A DNA stretch of 64,000 nt from Datisca glomerata. Lineage: Eukaryota; Streptophyta; Magnoliopsida; Cucurbitales; Datiscaceae. Below are positions 22,701-32,353 of the stretch, piece after piece. A program made the translations under genes and the position numbers. The stretch is taken from positions 1,488,001 to 1,552,000 of the forward strand of contig QANY01003900.1 of assembly GCA_003255025.1 (NCBI GenBank). The letters are read 5' to 3'. Below the pieces are notes generated by a model. It did not search any database, was not told the DNA's origin, and worked only from the letters and a program-made list of their open reading frames with translations. Within the stretch, counting starts at the first letter, position 1. The number at the start of each line of letters is the position of its first letter.

Positions 22701-24952
22701 TTCGTATCACTGAGATGCAACTCAAAGTGAGTGGTTCATACACTCTTACAATGAGAAATCAATTAACATACATAGAAATTGAATAACTTATTACAAGCTA
22801 CAAAAATTTGCTTAAGAGATACTCGACCCTGAACAGAGGACAGAGTGATCAGAGTGAACCATGAACTTTATGTGTAAGTCAAGTGATGGGAATATAATTA
22901 TCAATCACATTCAATGATTTTTGCCATAAAACTAAGTCATGTAGTAGAATTCTCCTATCAAATAGGAAAGAGAAATTTATATCTTCTTTTAAAACCAATG
23001 TACAGTAAAACTCCATAATCTTCTCCTGTAAAAAACATCTTTTTGGCCTTTCACGTGAACATAGGTGGCTTCAAAGGATAACGAAGAAACAGAACTAAAG
23101 TATAAGGCAGCCATTTATTTTATTTTTATCAGTATAAGGCAGCCATTTATTGACAGGGTATTCATAAAGCTTCTTTTATTTTAGTAAGCAGAATATTCAT
23201 AAAATTTATGATATACTAACCACTCTTGAAGATAAACGAATATCATTTCAAATGCATCCTTTGGAAGTACGATTCCAAGTTCTTCTTGAAGCTCCCTCCT
23301 GAAAGCATATAACTGATTTTTTAAGTAAAAAAACACCAAAAAGTCTCATCACAACCACCAAATGCATCTCTTATCTGAACCAAGAAAGAAGATCAGAAAA
23401 AAGAAAATAAAGAAGAATGGAAAATGATTAAATAAGCTTATTACTGTTGGTTCAATTACGTTTTGATAGCATATGTCAGGGAAAAAAACATTTTGGTAGC
23501 TAATCTGGACTACTGGAATTAATGAACTGCAAGAAAAGTAGAGCGTGATGATTGTTGTCTGTAGTACCAACACAGAAATTGAAATTGTGAATGATATAAA
23601 AAATTTGTAGATTCCAACAGAGGTTTCTTCGTGTGAAGGACTGAACAATAGCATAAGGTTTTGTATAGTTGCCACCATTATCAGCAAGAGGGGGAGATAG
23701 AAATATAGAAATTGGTCCTCCAAATAAGAATGGATATTTTGGCAACCCGAAACTCCAACCAGGCAGGCCCATTTTGTACCCATCCAGGTCTCACTAAACC
23801 GGGGAGGTGAAATGATTGCCGCCCGCCTGTTGACACACCCCTGGTAATTCACCAAGCAAACCACAAGTGTTGAATCCAACCTGAGACCTTGGAGCACAGG
23901 AACCAATTTCGCCCTTACCACTTGTGCTAGCCCAGCTGGCCAAATAAGAATGGATCATGATGCAGAGTGCTTTTAAGAAAATCAGCCATCCTTAGTTTCT
24001 AGAAGATTTCAACATCAACAGTAGAACAACAAAAATGAAGAAAAATATAATATAAGCCTTTTCACGAGTCACAACTTTGAAAGAGGAACTTCAAAGAAGA
24101 ATAATATATCTAACTTAATAGTATTACCGAGCAGTTACAAGTGATGAATCACCAGCAGATATATGGCCAGCACTGGAGATATCCCACAAGCCTGGCCATG
24201 AATCCTTGCAGTCAGCACGTTGCTGAAGAAGAAGCTCTTGAGTACTCTCAGAAAAAATCCACACATGAACAGCTCGATGGTAATCCCCATCTCGATGAAT
24301 ATCTCGTCTGCCAACAGCTAAAGATTGTCTTATTGAATATATAACCAAAAAAAACTCACGACACTGAAAATTACAAATTAGCTAACCAATTAAACCAAAC
24401 AGACGAAAAAACGCGCTTAACTATAATGACAAAGTTCAGATTAATCATTAATCAATAAAAGAAAAGGAACACAAGCTTTCTGCCTGCACGGATACCATCC
24501 GCAATTGCAGGAGTGGCATTATTCGATCAAACTCCAAGGACCTCGCACAAATAATCAATTTCGGGGAAAATAAAGATGGGTGTCCAGAAAATTAGAATTC
24601 CAAAAACAAAAAAGAAACATGAGATGATAAGGCTCAACATTCAAGCTTAAATTAATAGAATTTTGGAGTTCGATTGTCAAGGAAGTGAAAGAAACGAAGT
24701 AGCCAAGATCATCTTAAAGCGCTTTCGAAGTTTGACAGGATATCCGAGTGAAATTTCAATTTCTGCTTACCCAATCAGCAGCACAAAAAGACAGAATTCG
24801 ACTCTTCCCCGATTTTTCTCGCGAATCAAACGGAAAGAAACAGAAAAAATTGATCGGGAAGAAGGGACGTGCCTTGGTTTGGAAAGGCCAGACTTCTGTC
24901 CGGTTTTGGTGAGAACGTCTATGTACTCTTCTTGAACGTGAGCTTCCGCCAT
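10752..24952 (-). CDS. NUDT3: Nudix hydrolase 3 type protein (Nudix plus DPP III), 5' part
   Basis: Exons on the minus strand: 24952-24873, 24307-24128, 23298-23221, 21285-21189, 13203-13070, 12185-12107, 12016-11930, 11735-11629, 11442-11271, 11189-10939, 10833-10752. They join in frame to 449 residues. ATG 24952 (MAEAHVQEEYIDVL) matches the start of Arabidopsis NUDT3. Residues 1-200 form the Nudix fold. The Nudix box at 74-96 reads GHISAG-D-SSLVTAR then RELQEELGI, with D for the first E as in this family. From about 200 begins the dipeptidyl-peptidase III-like part (FYPPDMDKMEFELW, YYESDIAWMEL). About 320 residues with the HExxH-type zinc site would lie left of the window. Family knowledge: Nudix enzymes cleave nucleoside or isopentenyl diphosphates, and Arabidopsis NUDX3 has been linked to IPP to IP conversion. 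No stop or frameshift is seen in these exons, so it is probably functional. The start of exon 2 requires a GC donor in intron 1. Confidence 0.95.
13642..13752 (-). repeat. 114-bp repeat family, copy A
   Basis: On the minus strand this starts TGTTGGAATGTTGTC and ends TTTTCAACT, like copies at 13873-13987 and 15274-15387. The near-palindrome around the CCTAGG core is partly disturbed here. No target duplication was recognised. Confidence 0.65.
13873..13987 (-). repeat. 114-bp repeat family, copy B
   Basis: This is the second copy in the same orientation as copy A, with TTGTCCCACATCGC near its minus-strand start. It ends exactly where recognisable LINE-3 flank begins. Confidence 0.65.
14586..14918 (+). 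mobile_element. 5'-truncated LINE inserted in LINE-3
   Basis: This 333-bp insert encodes only a LINE C-terminus (WLERNGRIFEDTVANE, then SSWSTKSKLFKN, FFDTWNLL-stop). It is followed by a 3' UTR and a short A tail. It is flanked by a perfect 16-bp duplication AAGTGGCTAAAGAATG at 14570-14585 and 14919-14934. Removing it restores the host LINE reading KWLKNGD. This is a textbook 5'-truncated target-primed insertion. Confidence 0.93.
15274..15387 (+). mobile_element. 114-bp repeat family, copy C, with target duplication
   Basis: This compact insert starts TGTTGGAATGTTGTC and ends TTTTTCAACT. It is flanked by GATAA at 15269-15273 and 15388-15392. It holds a near-perfect hairpin (CTCCTTAA, ACCTAGGT, TTAAGGAG) at about 15341-15366. 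It has no coding capacity. It could be a solo LTR of a tiny TRIM-like element or a MITE. The 5-bp duplication and TG start favour the LTR view, and the weak terminal inverted repeat allows the other. Confidence 0.7.
16859..19262 (-). mobile_element. LINE-2, minus-strand 5'-truncated LINE
   Basis: The 3' end is the poly-T stretch at about 16863. Going upward on the minus strand are the 3' UTR, the zf-RVT region (KSGVFSCKSFFSFLAS, KIPTKIKFFCWCLG, 17400-17620), the FPRLYRLSHLHHAPVRSFWS region, and then RT with the intact catalytic box LQFADDTIFF (FADD codons at 18561-18572). The RT N-terminus is FKIDFEKAFDNVDW, SSYQGAFVKER, NDYRPISLV and NGFYHACWNLIKDG at about 19240. It lacks the endonuclease and has many stops and frameshifts. 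It abuts a plus-strand LINE 3' fragment head to head. Confidence 0.88.
19263..19755 (+). mobile_element. LINE 3' fragment, plus strand
   Basis: It encodes the end of a LINE zf-RVT domain (VVCGKNGESQDHLFIHF), then the same C-terminal tail and 3' UTR as LINE-1 and LINE-2, ending in an A-rich tail at 19745-19755. Together with the tail of LINE-2 it makes an inverted repeat of about 340-bp arms (16862-17200 against 19400-19755). Confidence 0.8.
19949..20371 (+). mobile_element. SINE-1, tRNA-derived
   Basis: Pol III promoter boxes: box A TTAGCTCAAGTGG at 19958-19970 and box B GGTTTGAATC at 20013-20022. The 3' part (GATAGTCGAGGCACGCGT, then GGCCCAGATACC) resembles the tail shared by many angiosperm SINEs. 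Flanks 19931-19948 and 20372-20389 are imperfect direct repeats (AAACAACAATAACTAAAA type), read as the target duplication. At 423 bp it is long for a plant SINE. It is an old insertion in intron 4. Confidence 0.8.
20390..21188. other. Intron 4 remainder, no feature seen
   Basis: This is AT-rich intronic sequence between SINE-1 and the exon 4 donor. I recognise no open frame or repeat of note. Confidence 0.5.
21626..22479. mobile_element. Candidate inverted-repeat element in intron 3
   Basis: A perfect 12-bp inverted repeat, GTTTTCAAGGTG at 21626-21637 and CACCTTGAAAAC at 22468-22479, bounds 854 bp. Near the right end is GC-rich sequence (about 22350-22450) with GGCGAGAGGCAAGAGGCG-like runs. 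No target duplication is evident and there is no transposase. It may be a MITE-like element or a chance pair of repeat edges. Confidence 0.4.
22480..23220. other. Intron 3 remainder, no clear feature
   Basis: AT-rich intronic sequence ends at the exon 3 donor (minus-strand GT at 23220-23219). A short direct repeat, CAGTATAAGGCAGCCATTTATT-like, occurs twice around 23100-23150. No coding signal is seen. Confidence 0.5.
23736..23940 (-). mobile_element. SINE-2, tRNA-derived, with 16-bp target duplication
   Basis: On the minus strand this 205-bp element starts CCAGCTGGGCTAGCACAAG. Box A (GGCTAGCACAAGTGG) lies at about 23918-23934 and box B (GGTTGGATTC) at about 23872-23882. It is flanked by the perfect duplication CCAAATAAGAATGGAT at 23720-23735 and 23941-23956. 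It lies in intron 2 in the same orientation as the host gene. It is distinct in sequence from SINE-1. Confidence 0.9.
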
Positions 24953-25440
24953 TGGTTGGGGAGAATCACAATTCGTATGTTGTCTTTCCAACAGGATAGT
25001 CCTAGACAAATAACTCCTAGACAGGCTCACCAAGAGTTAACATGATGTCCAATGTATGACGATAATAAGAGAAATTTTCAGAACCCTTGGGGAATCGTTA
25101 AAGACCCTCTCCCATTCTAAGTAAATTTAACTCATAACATTATGTTAGATGTAGTCTGCTAAAAAATATTATGCTAAATTATAATCTAGTAATTTTATGT
25201 TAAAATTATTTTTTGTTACGTCATGGTCTAACGGAATAAATAGATAATTTTATCATGTGTCATCTCGCAATATCATGATCTAACAAGTTTGTATTAAAAT
25301 TAACATTTACTAGATCATGATCTAGTAAAACAACAGAAACAATGATCTTAATATCCTTAAAATAATATAAAAAATTTAATATCATTAAATTTTATCTCAA
25401 TGGTCCTTTCATGAAAATTTCTCCAATAATAATAGGATTT
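24953..25440 (-). promoter_or_regulatory. Upstream region of the Nudix/DPP III gene
   Basis: This is the sequence 5' of ATG 24952. No clear TATA box at a standard distance was picked out, so the transcription start is not placed. The region includes an exact 24-bp palindrome at 25306-25329 centred on ATCATGAT, and several further GATCTAAC or TGATCTAG-type words nearby. Promoter assignment rests on position only. Confidence 0.35.
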
Positions 25441-25491
25441 TTGTCTAAAATATACCTTTAAAAACATAATTTATTAAAACACACCACAATC

Positions 25492-26452
25492 CTAATTTTC
25501 ACCAAAATATACCATGCCCCCCCCCTTTCTCCCTTCATTTTTCTTTCATTCACCCTCTTATACACTTCTTACATTTATACAATCAAATGTCATATCATTA
25601 TTTAACCAATCTTCACTCTCTTTCTTCACCTACTTTCTCTCCTCTTATCTCAAATAAAATTGGTATTTCGTTCAACTTCATCAATGACTACCTCTTCAAC
25701 TTCATCTTCATTTTATTTTCTCACCTCCTCTATCTTTTTCACTTCCTCTAATAAAATAAATTCAATGATAAAAATGAGTTTTTAGGTGAAAAATAGATAT
25801 TTCGTTGGAATTAGGGTGTTCAAAACCAAATCGAACCGGCCGAATTGAACCAAAAATGATGGGTTCGGTCGGTTCTTTATGTAGGTTTGGTTCGAAAAAA
25901 ATCGCCGAACCGAAGTTTCAGTTCAGTTCATAGATTTTGATGGTTTTCGAATCGAAACTTTAAATCTATATATTTTTTATTTTTTATATATAATTTCTTA
26001 TAAAACCAAAGCAAAACTTTAATTTTATATATGTTTTTTCAATAATATCATTTAAAAATTATTTAAAAAATTATTTTTAATTAATAATACAGAATCGAAG
26101 AACCGAACCGAAACTCACGGTTCGACTTTTTAGTATTCACGGTTCAGTTTGGTTCGGCTTAGTTTATTGCCGAACCGAACCGTGAACACCCCTTGTCGGA
26201 AGGCTTGAAAAAAATTCTGATGAGAAAAAATAGGTATTTCATTGGAGGGCTTGAAAAAATTTTCAATGATAAAAAATGGGTACACAATATTCGTGTGAGC
26301 ATCTTGTTGGCTACAAGAATGGCACATGATGCTCGCGTAAAGAATAATTTAACATTTAATTGGATGAGTGTAAGAAGTGTATAAGGGGAAGAGTAAGAAA
26401 AATTAAGGGGAAGAGTAAGAAAAATTAAGGGAAAAGTGAGTCAGGGATATAC
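25492..26452. mobile_element. Long-inverted-repeat foldback element
   Basis: The left arm (about 25492-25620) and right arm (about 26335-26452) are imperfect inverted copies sharing CCTAATTTTCACC-type ends, an AATTTTTCTT block and CTTATACACTTCTTACA. The right arm also has a 22-bp direct duplication (26379-26425). There is no transposase. A MITE-like element at 25814-26192 sits inside it, so the foldback is older than that insertion. Confidence 0.6.
25814..26192. mobile_element. MITE-like element, ACCGAACC-rich, copy 1
   Basis: It starts GGGTGTTCAAAACC and ends GTGAACACCCC, with repeated GGTTCGGTT and CCGAACCGAA motifs near both ends and an AT-rich middle. It is the same family as 28005-28354 and probably 46012-46195. 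It is non-coding. The open frames across it on both strands come from its inverted structure. Confidence 0.7.
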
Positions 26453-26479
26453 TTTAGCGAATATTAGGCACGGAAATTT

Positions 26480-27990
26480 TTTACTCATAGTTGTCGAAAT
26501 CGTGATCTACGATCCTACGATCATATAATTCCAAAATGATCCAGATCGAGTATAGAATCGGGATCACGTAGGATCGTGGTAAGATCGAAATAGGATCGAT
26601 AGGAACGTATCGATCCCACCAATATCTTAATTTGGGTAATTTTATTTGGTCAACATCAAGAATAGGTCATTTTTAAGAGAAAAATAAAAAATAGTCCAAG
26701 ATGAAGAAAAATAGCCATTCATTTAAAAAAATCAAAAGTCCGGGCAAAAAATCATCACCTACGAGAAAATTTATCCACAATGTTTATATAATATATATTG
26801 TATATATAAATATATTACAAAAATTGTACATGTGTATATCTATATATTGTATAAATTATCAAAATCTTGAGCTATGGCGGCGTGGCGTGAAAATTTTCTT
26901 CCACCGTGAGAGTCCATTTTTTTTCAAAAATCTTGCAACAAGACTATTTTTTTATATTTTATACTTGTGACCATTTTTTATGAATTTTATTAGAAATTGA
27001 CTATTTATTAACATTACATATTTTTTTAATTTTATCAAATGTTGTCAAATGACTGGTTGTTGAAACTCACTTCCTAAGTTTCTCTAAGTCCAATTCAATG
27101 TAATTGAAACCCGCCTCCTAGTTAATATATTGTCATAAGACAAACTTACTAAATCTTTGTAATATCTATAAACTCATACTTTCTCACACAAATTTTTGAA
27201 TTTATAAAATTTTATTTGTGTGTTTATGATATTAAGAGTAAAGTGGTTTTTGTAGAAACATTTTTGGAAAATTTAATTTTATAATTTTTATTTTGAGAAA
27301 CTTAAGAAACTAAAATTGAATCGTCTTTGTTTAATGCACTCATTAGAATGCTTGAGTAATGAAATTATTTTGAGCAACTTAAAAAATTATATATTTAGGA
27401 TCAAACTTGAGTTGACTATTTTGAGATATTATATATTTCACTCATTTATAAAGTAGACTAAAACTTATTTTTATTATTTAATTTTAGTTAGAAATAGTTA
27501 ATGTATTTTTTAAGGATCACAATTTTTTAATATTATAATTGTTAACATTTGATAAGAGCTTACGATTTTCGATCTAATTCATAAGACCCTACCACCGATC
27601 TGAGTCATAAATACTATCCTGACAATTTTAATAATAGTAAATAGTTATTTATCTCATGCAAATGAAGTTTAATAAGTTTGTAAACCATCATCGATTATGG
27701 ATACATAACAGGTAGTGTCTGACTTGAGCAGTACGTGATGTTACCTGTAGCCATACTTTATACAATGGTAGATTTGGCCTGATATATAATTATATTAATA
27801 AACAAATAGGTGACACATGGTAACTTTTGAGGAGATTTGAATTGATCTTCATATAATCCAGGATTAAAGTGTCTGGAGCTATATAAAATATGACCTCTCC
27901 CATGATACCGATCTCACTGATTTAACACGTGTGGGAGCTGATATGCTCGTACCCGATCACGTGCAATGAATGTTACAGTTCCATAATAAT
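26480..27990. other. Intergenic AT-rich sequence with GATC-rich patch
   Basis: About 26490-26620 holds many GATC words (CGATCCTACGATCA and similar), suggesting the edge of an unidentified repeat. The rest is AT-rich with no open frame that looks like a gene. Confidence 0.4.
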
Positions 27991-28004
27991 TATGACAAAT
28001 TATA

Positions 28005-28354
28005 GGGGTGTTAAAAATCAAACCGAATCGAAAATAGTCGGTTCGGTTGGTTTTTTATGTGTGTTAAGTTTGGTTCAGTTCAGAAAAATTTATTGAATCG
28101 AAGTTTTAGTTCGGATTTTTGGTGGTTTTCGAACCAAAACATTAAATATATATATATATTTTTTATAAAACTGAACCGAACCAAACCGAGATAAAATTTT
28201 AATTTTATATTTATTTTTTTCAATAATATCATTTCAAAATTATTTAAAAAATTATTGTTAATTAATAATATTGAATCGAACCGAAACTCACAGTTCAGCT
28301 CTTTTAACAATCACGGTTCGGCTCGATTTTATCACCGAATAGTGAACACCCCCA
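28005..28354. mobile_element. MITE-like element, ACCGAACC-rich, copy 2
   Basis: This 350-bp element starts GGGGTGTTAAAAATC and ends GAACACCCCCA. It is flanked by the perfect direct repeat ACAAATTATA at 27995-28004 and 28355-28364. A 9-10 bp duplication would suit a Mutator-like mover, but 8 bp of it would suit hAT. It has no coding capacity. Confidence 0.82.
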
Positions 28355-28446
28355 ACAAATTATAGGGAGGAGAACTCAATTGTGATCCTGTAGGTGGAGA
28401 TTTATTTTCATCTCTAGTACAGTGGTACTGAACTAGACGATCCTAG

Positions 28447-28645
28447 ATTAATGTATGAGGGGGCGGCGAGCTACTCATATCTTGGCTCGTGTAATCTGTA
28501 CATGATAGAATCATAGTATTTGTAAATACTCGCACGTGCGAGGATTAATGTATGAGGAGGCGGTGAGCTACTCATATCTCGGCTCGTGTAGTCCATACAT
28601 GATAGAATCATATTATTTATAAATACTAAGTACTCGGCACGTGCT
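28447..28645. repeat. 97-bp tandem duplication
   Basis: Two copies begin ATTAATGTATGAGG at 28447 and 28544, each with GAGCTACTCATATC, GGCTCGTGTA and ACATGATAGAATCATA. The copies differ by a few substitutions. A CGCACGTGCGAG palindrome-like word sits at the junction (about 28531-28542) and a related GGCACGTGC follows unit 2. Confidence 0.8.
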
Positions 28646-28649
28646 TCGC

Positions 28650-29663
28650 ATGCGCTAGGTTGTAATAGTGTGTTTCGACCCTATTAATGTCACGCGCATA
28701 ATGAGAGCTGAAATAAATAATAACCGTAGTTTTGAACAGATCACATGAAGAACCAGATGCTATTTATTTAATAAAAATGACCTATTTTATATAACTAAAA
28801 AACTTACATAAACATGCATGTTTCAATTCTTAATTTTCTATATTCTTGGTTTTTTTATTTACACCTAGATTGAAAACTTACTAAAACATGCATACAACAC
28901 AACAAATTATATCTTACAAATTATTTCACTAAAGATAGAAAATATCAACAAACAATGTCTTGCTGCATATTGAAGATGAGGTCATTATAGTCTTCTTGAT
29001 ACTTATGGTGTATCTCTTTCGACATTTGTTGGTGAATGATCTGTTAGAGCTAATGATGTAAAAGTAACAACAGATGATAAGATCGTACTGATATTATAAA
29101 AAAAAGCATCCTCTATTTTATTTGACGATTTTACGATATCATCCCATCCAAAGTTAGATGTAGGTCACGAAATGAGAGACGGATGATCATATCTTCTCTT
29201 AAATGCTTTTATACAATTTTCTAGATACAGATTCTTCACAAACATCATTTTGGCTTGTTGGCTTTAATTTCCATCTAACCGAAGGCATGTCTTATGCTTT
29301 TGATCTCCATATATGTTTTTGTTTATTTTGTTCTCTCAATCTCATATTCATCTACTATTTTTTTAGACCTCCCTTTGAGAACTACAATGACTAATTTATA
29401 TATAATGTGACAATGTATAATGAAAAACAATAAATTAAATCTTAATGGAGGAAAATATAATAATCTATACTTTAAATCTTACACTTCACCATGGAGGAAA
29501 ATATAATAATCTATTGAACGAACGTATTATGTAATAGAATGTAACATGCAGTAATTGAATCAATTAATCAACAATGTTTTGATCATACATAATAATCTTA
29601 AGCACAATTTACATAACTAAGCACAACAAGGAACATCACTAAACCAAAAAGTATTTCAAAAGC
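28650..29663. other. Intergenic, nothing recognised
   Basis: AT-rich sequence. A 63-codon open frame at 29203-29394 has no recognisable motif and no codon pattern to support it. Confidence 0.4.
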
Positions 29664-29668
29664 AAATC

Positions 29669-30469
29669 TGTTAAGGATAAACCTACACACCAAGTTCAAA
29701 GGATTCAACATTTTAAAGATGAGCATGATCAAGAAGGCAAGGAGAGAGTTCAAGAAGTTTCTAGTCTAATTAGCATGCCTCAAGTACCAATAACAAGGTC
29801 GCGGTTTAAGAAGCTTCAACAAGCTTTAATCCACCACTTGTAAGGCTTAGTCAATTCACCTAGTGAAGGTCTACAAGGACATTAAAGCTTTGGCATAAGT
29901 GCAACATGAGTCCAGCACAACTTGGTTCAAGTCCAAGCTATTAATGGGTTGGATTAAGTATGTAATGGTAATTTTTGTGTTACCTTTTGGGCTGAACGAA
30001 ATTTCACTTTATTTAGAGTCCATTAGTTTTATTTTGCTTAATATAGTCTATTCTTAATTATTATTTAAAATATAATTAGGTTAATTTCCTATTCTTGAGT
30101 TTTAGAATTTTAGAAAACCTTTGTAAAGATTATAAATATGCATTGCTAGAATGTTTTAAGGGTTCCGAATTTTAATTGAAGAAAAACCAAAAGGTTGTTT
30201 TTCTTTTATCTTTGTGTTCTTAAGTAGAATATATGCTTTAAGAAACATTCAAGTAGATTGATCACCTTCTTGTGTAGTGTTTCGAAACTGAAATTCAAAA
30301 ACAAGTTTTTTTTATTCTAGTTCTTGATCATCTATCTAATAATTCTATTTTTCTAGCATTTTCTTAGGGGTTGTTGTCAAATTGGTTATTGGGGGTTTTC
30401 ACGTTAATGCTTCATGGGTTCCTATACATAAAATGGGTTTTCAAGCTTATTTTTGGAGGTTTCGTATAA
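29669..30469 (+). repeat. Gypsy-1 5' LTR
   Basis: Starts TGTTAAGGATAAAC and ends GGTTTCGTATAA, two bases before the primer-binding site. TATAAATATGCATTG-type promoter sequence lies at about 30130-30145. Confidence 0.92.
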
Positions 30470-30689
30470 TTTGGTATCAGAGCTTTGGCTCTAGATCAGG
30501 TTTTATCTCTTTAAAATTTTGTTTCTTTAATTCTGATTTCTTGCATTTTTCTTGTTCTTTTGAATTCAATTTTGGGTTTATAGTTGTAGTTCAAAAAAAG
30601 AGAAAAAAAGTAAGAAAAATTCGTGCAAAAAAGAGCATGTAACAAAAAAGAAGAAGAAGAAGAGAGAATTTCGTTCGAAAAAAAAGAAG

Positions 30690-31085
30690 GGAACGAAAAT
30701 AGTTATTTTTCTAATTTTAGGAAGATATTTGTTTTTAAATTTGTTACTTTCCTAATTCTAGGAAGTTCTTTATTTCTAAATTCATTACTTTCTAAATTGA
30801 TCATTTTCCTAATTTTTTTTACTTTCCTAAATTCATACTTTCCTAAATTCTCTACTTTCTTAAATTCACTACTTTCCTATATTAGTCTCTTTCCTAAATT
30901 CATTTTTTCTTAAATTAGTTACTTTCCTAAGTTCTTTACTTTCCTAATTTCATTACTTTCCTAAAATTAGTTACTTTCCTAACTTCAATACTTTCCTAAA
31001 ATTAGATACTTTCCTAAAATTTGTTAGTTTCCTAAATTCATTACTTTCCTAAATTCATTACTTTCCTAAATTTGTTTCCTGTTCA
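30690..31085 (+). repeat. TTACTTTCCTAAATTCA array in Gypsy-1 leader
   Basis: About 18 imperfect units of roughly 17 bp, each with ACTTTCCTAA, run between the primer site and gag. The 96-codon open frame at 30623-30913 is made by this repeat and is not a gene. Confidence 0.85.
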
Positions 31086-31329
31086 ACTTATTTTGAAAAT
31101 TTCAGTTTTGAAATTCTACATATTACAAGCTATTTGAATTGTTTTAAAAGTGTGATTCACCAAAGAACATGAAAGAATAAGCTAGAGTGATGTGAGAAAA
31201 ATCATGAGTGAATTATATTTTTTGTTTATGAGTTAAACACGAGCGACCCCCATCTTTTGAGTGTAAACACGTAAGGGAGTGCTTGTGAGGTCCTTGAATT
31301 ATTTTTGTTTCTTACATTCTATTACAGTA

Positions 31330-32353
31330 ATGTCAAACCAAAGTGGAGATAACGATGTTGGTCATGTTCCTGATGCTATGCTACGTGAGGCTCAACGAAT
31401 AGATTTTACACGTTTGAATCAAAATATGGAGGCCATGAGGGATGCATTAGAGCATATGGAAGCAATGTTGCAGGCGGTTGAAAGAGCAAGACCAAATCAC
31501 AACGAGAGGCGACGAGGAGGAAGAAACCGAATATCTCAAGTTGATGATTTGAAAGATGAATATTTTGATTATAATGAAGATGATGATGATACAATTGTTG
31601 GAAGGGTCATGCCGAGAGGAGGAAGAGAAGGTCGTGGTTTTGGTAGAGGTAGAGGGAGAACTCATATTTGATTGTCATCAATTTAGTGAGGAGAAGAAGG
31701 TCAAGTTGGCGGTCACCCAATTTTCAAATTATGCTATAGCTTGGTGAGATCAATTGGTGACAAGTAGAAGAAGAAATTTGGAGAATACAATTGAGACTTG
31801 GAATGATCTCAAGTCTACAATGAGGAAGAGATTTGTACCTAGGCATTTTCATAGGGAACTTGTTCAAAAACTTCAAGTTCTTAGACAAGGTAGTAGAGGT
31901 GTTGATGATTACTACAAGGAGATGGAAATGCTCATGACTAGGGCTGATATAGAGGAGGATACAGAGACCACTATGGCAAATTTCTTGGCTGGTTTGAACA
32001 AGGAGATATCTGACCGAGTGGATTTGCAACCTTATGTAGAGTTAGAAGAGATGGTGCACATTGCCGTCAATGTGAAAAAGCAACTCCAAGGAAGAGGGGC
32101 ACCAAGGTATGTTTCCAAACCTTATCCCAACTCTAATTCTACTTGAAAAATGGATGGGAGGAGTGATTTTAAGGGTGGAAATAAGGCTGCTTATGATGGT
32201 TCAAAGGGAAAGACATATTCGATTTACAAAGAAAAATCCAAACTTAAAGAACCTAAAGGAAGAAATAGAGACATTAAGTGTTGGAAGTGTCAAGGTGTAG
32301 GTCATATTAGCAAAAAATGCCCTAATAGGAGAACTAACCCTACGAAATGGTGA
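31330..32353 (+). pseudogene. Gypsy-1 gag
   Basis: ATG 31330 (MSNQSGDNDVGH) opens gag. After GRGRGRTHI the frame shifts with apparent loss of some residues. It resumes LIFDCHQFSEEKKVKL, meets TGA at about 31746 (expected W), and continues as the retrotransposon gag core DQLVTSRRRNLENTIETWNDLKSTMRKRF. It then passes ADIEEDTETTMANFLAGLNKEI and TGA at about 32144 (expected W), and ends with the CCHC knuckle CWKCQGVGHISKKC at about 32280-32320. Its product would have formed the particle core. It is not functional. Confidence 0.9.

Noticed and set aside
30690..31085. Regularly spaced short repeats resembling a CRISPR-like array
   Set aside because: Units are imperfect, about 17 bp and contiguous without unique spacers, inside a gypsy leader of a plant genome.
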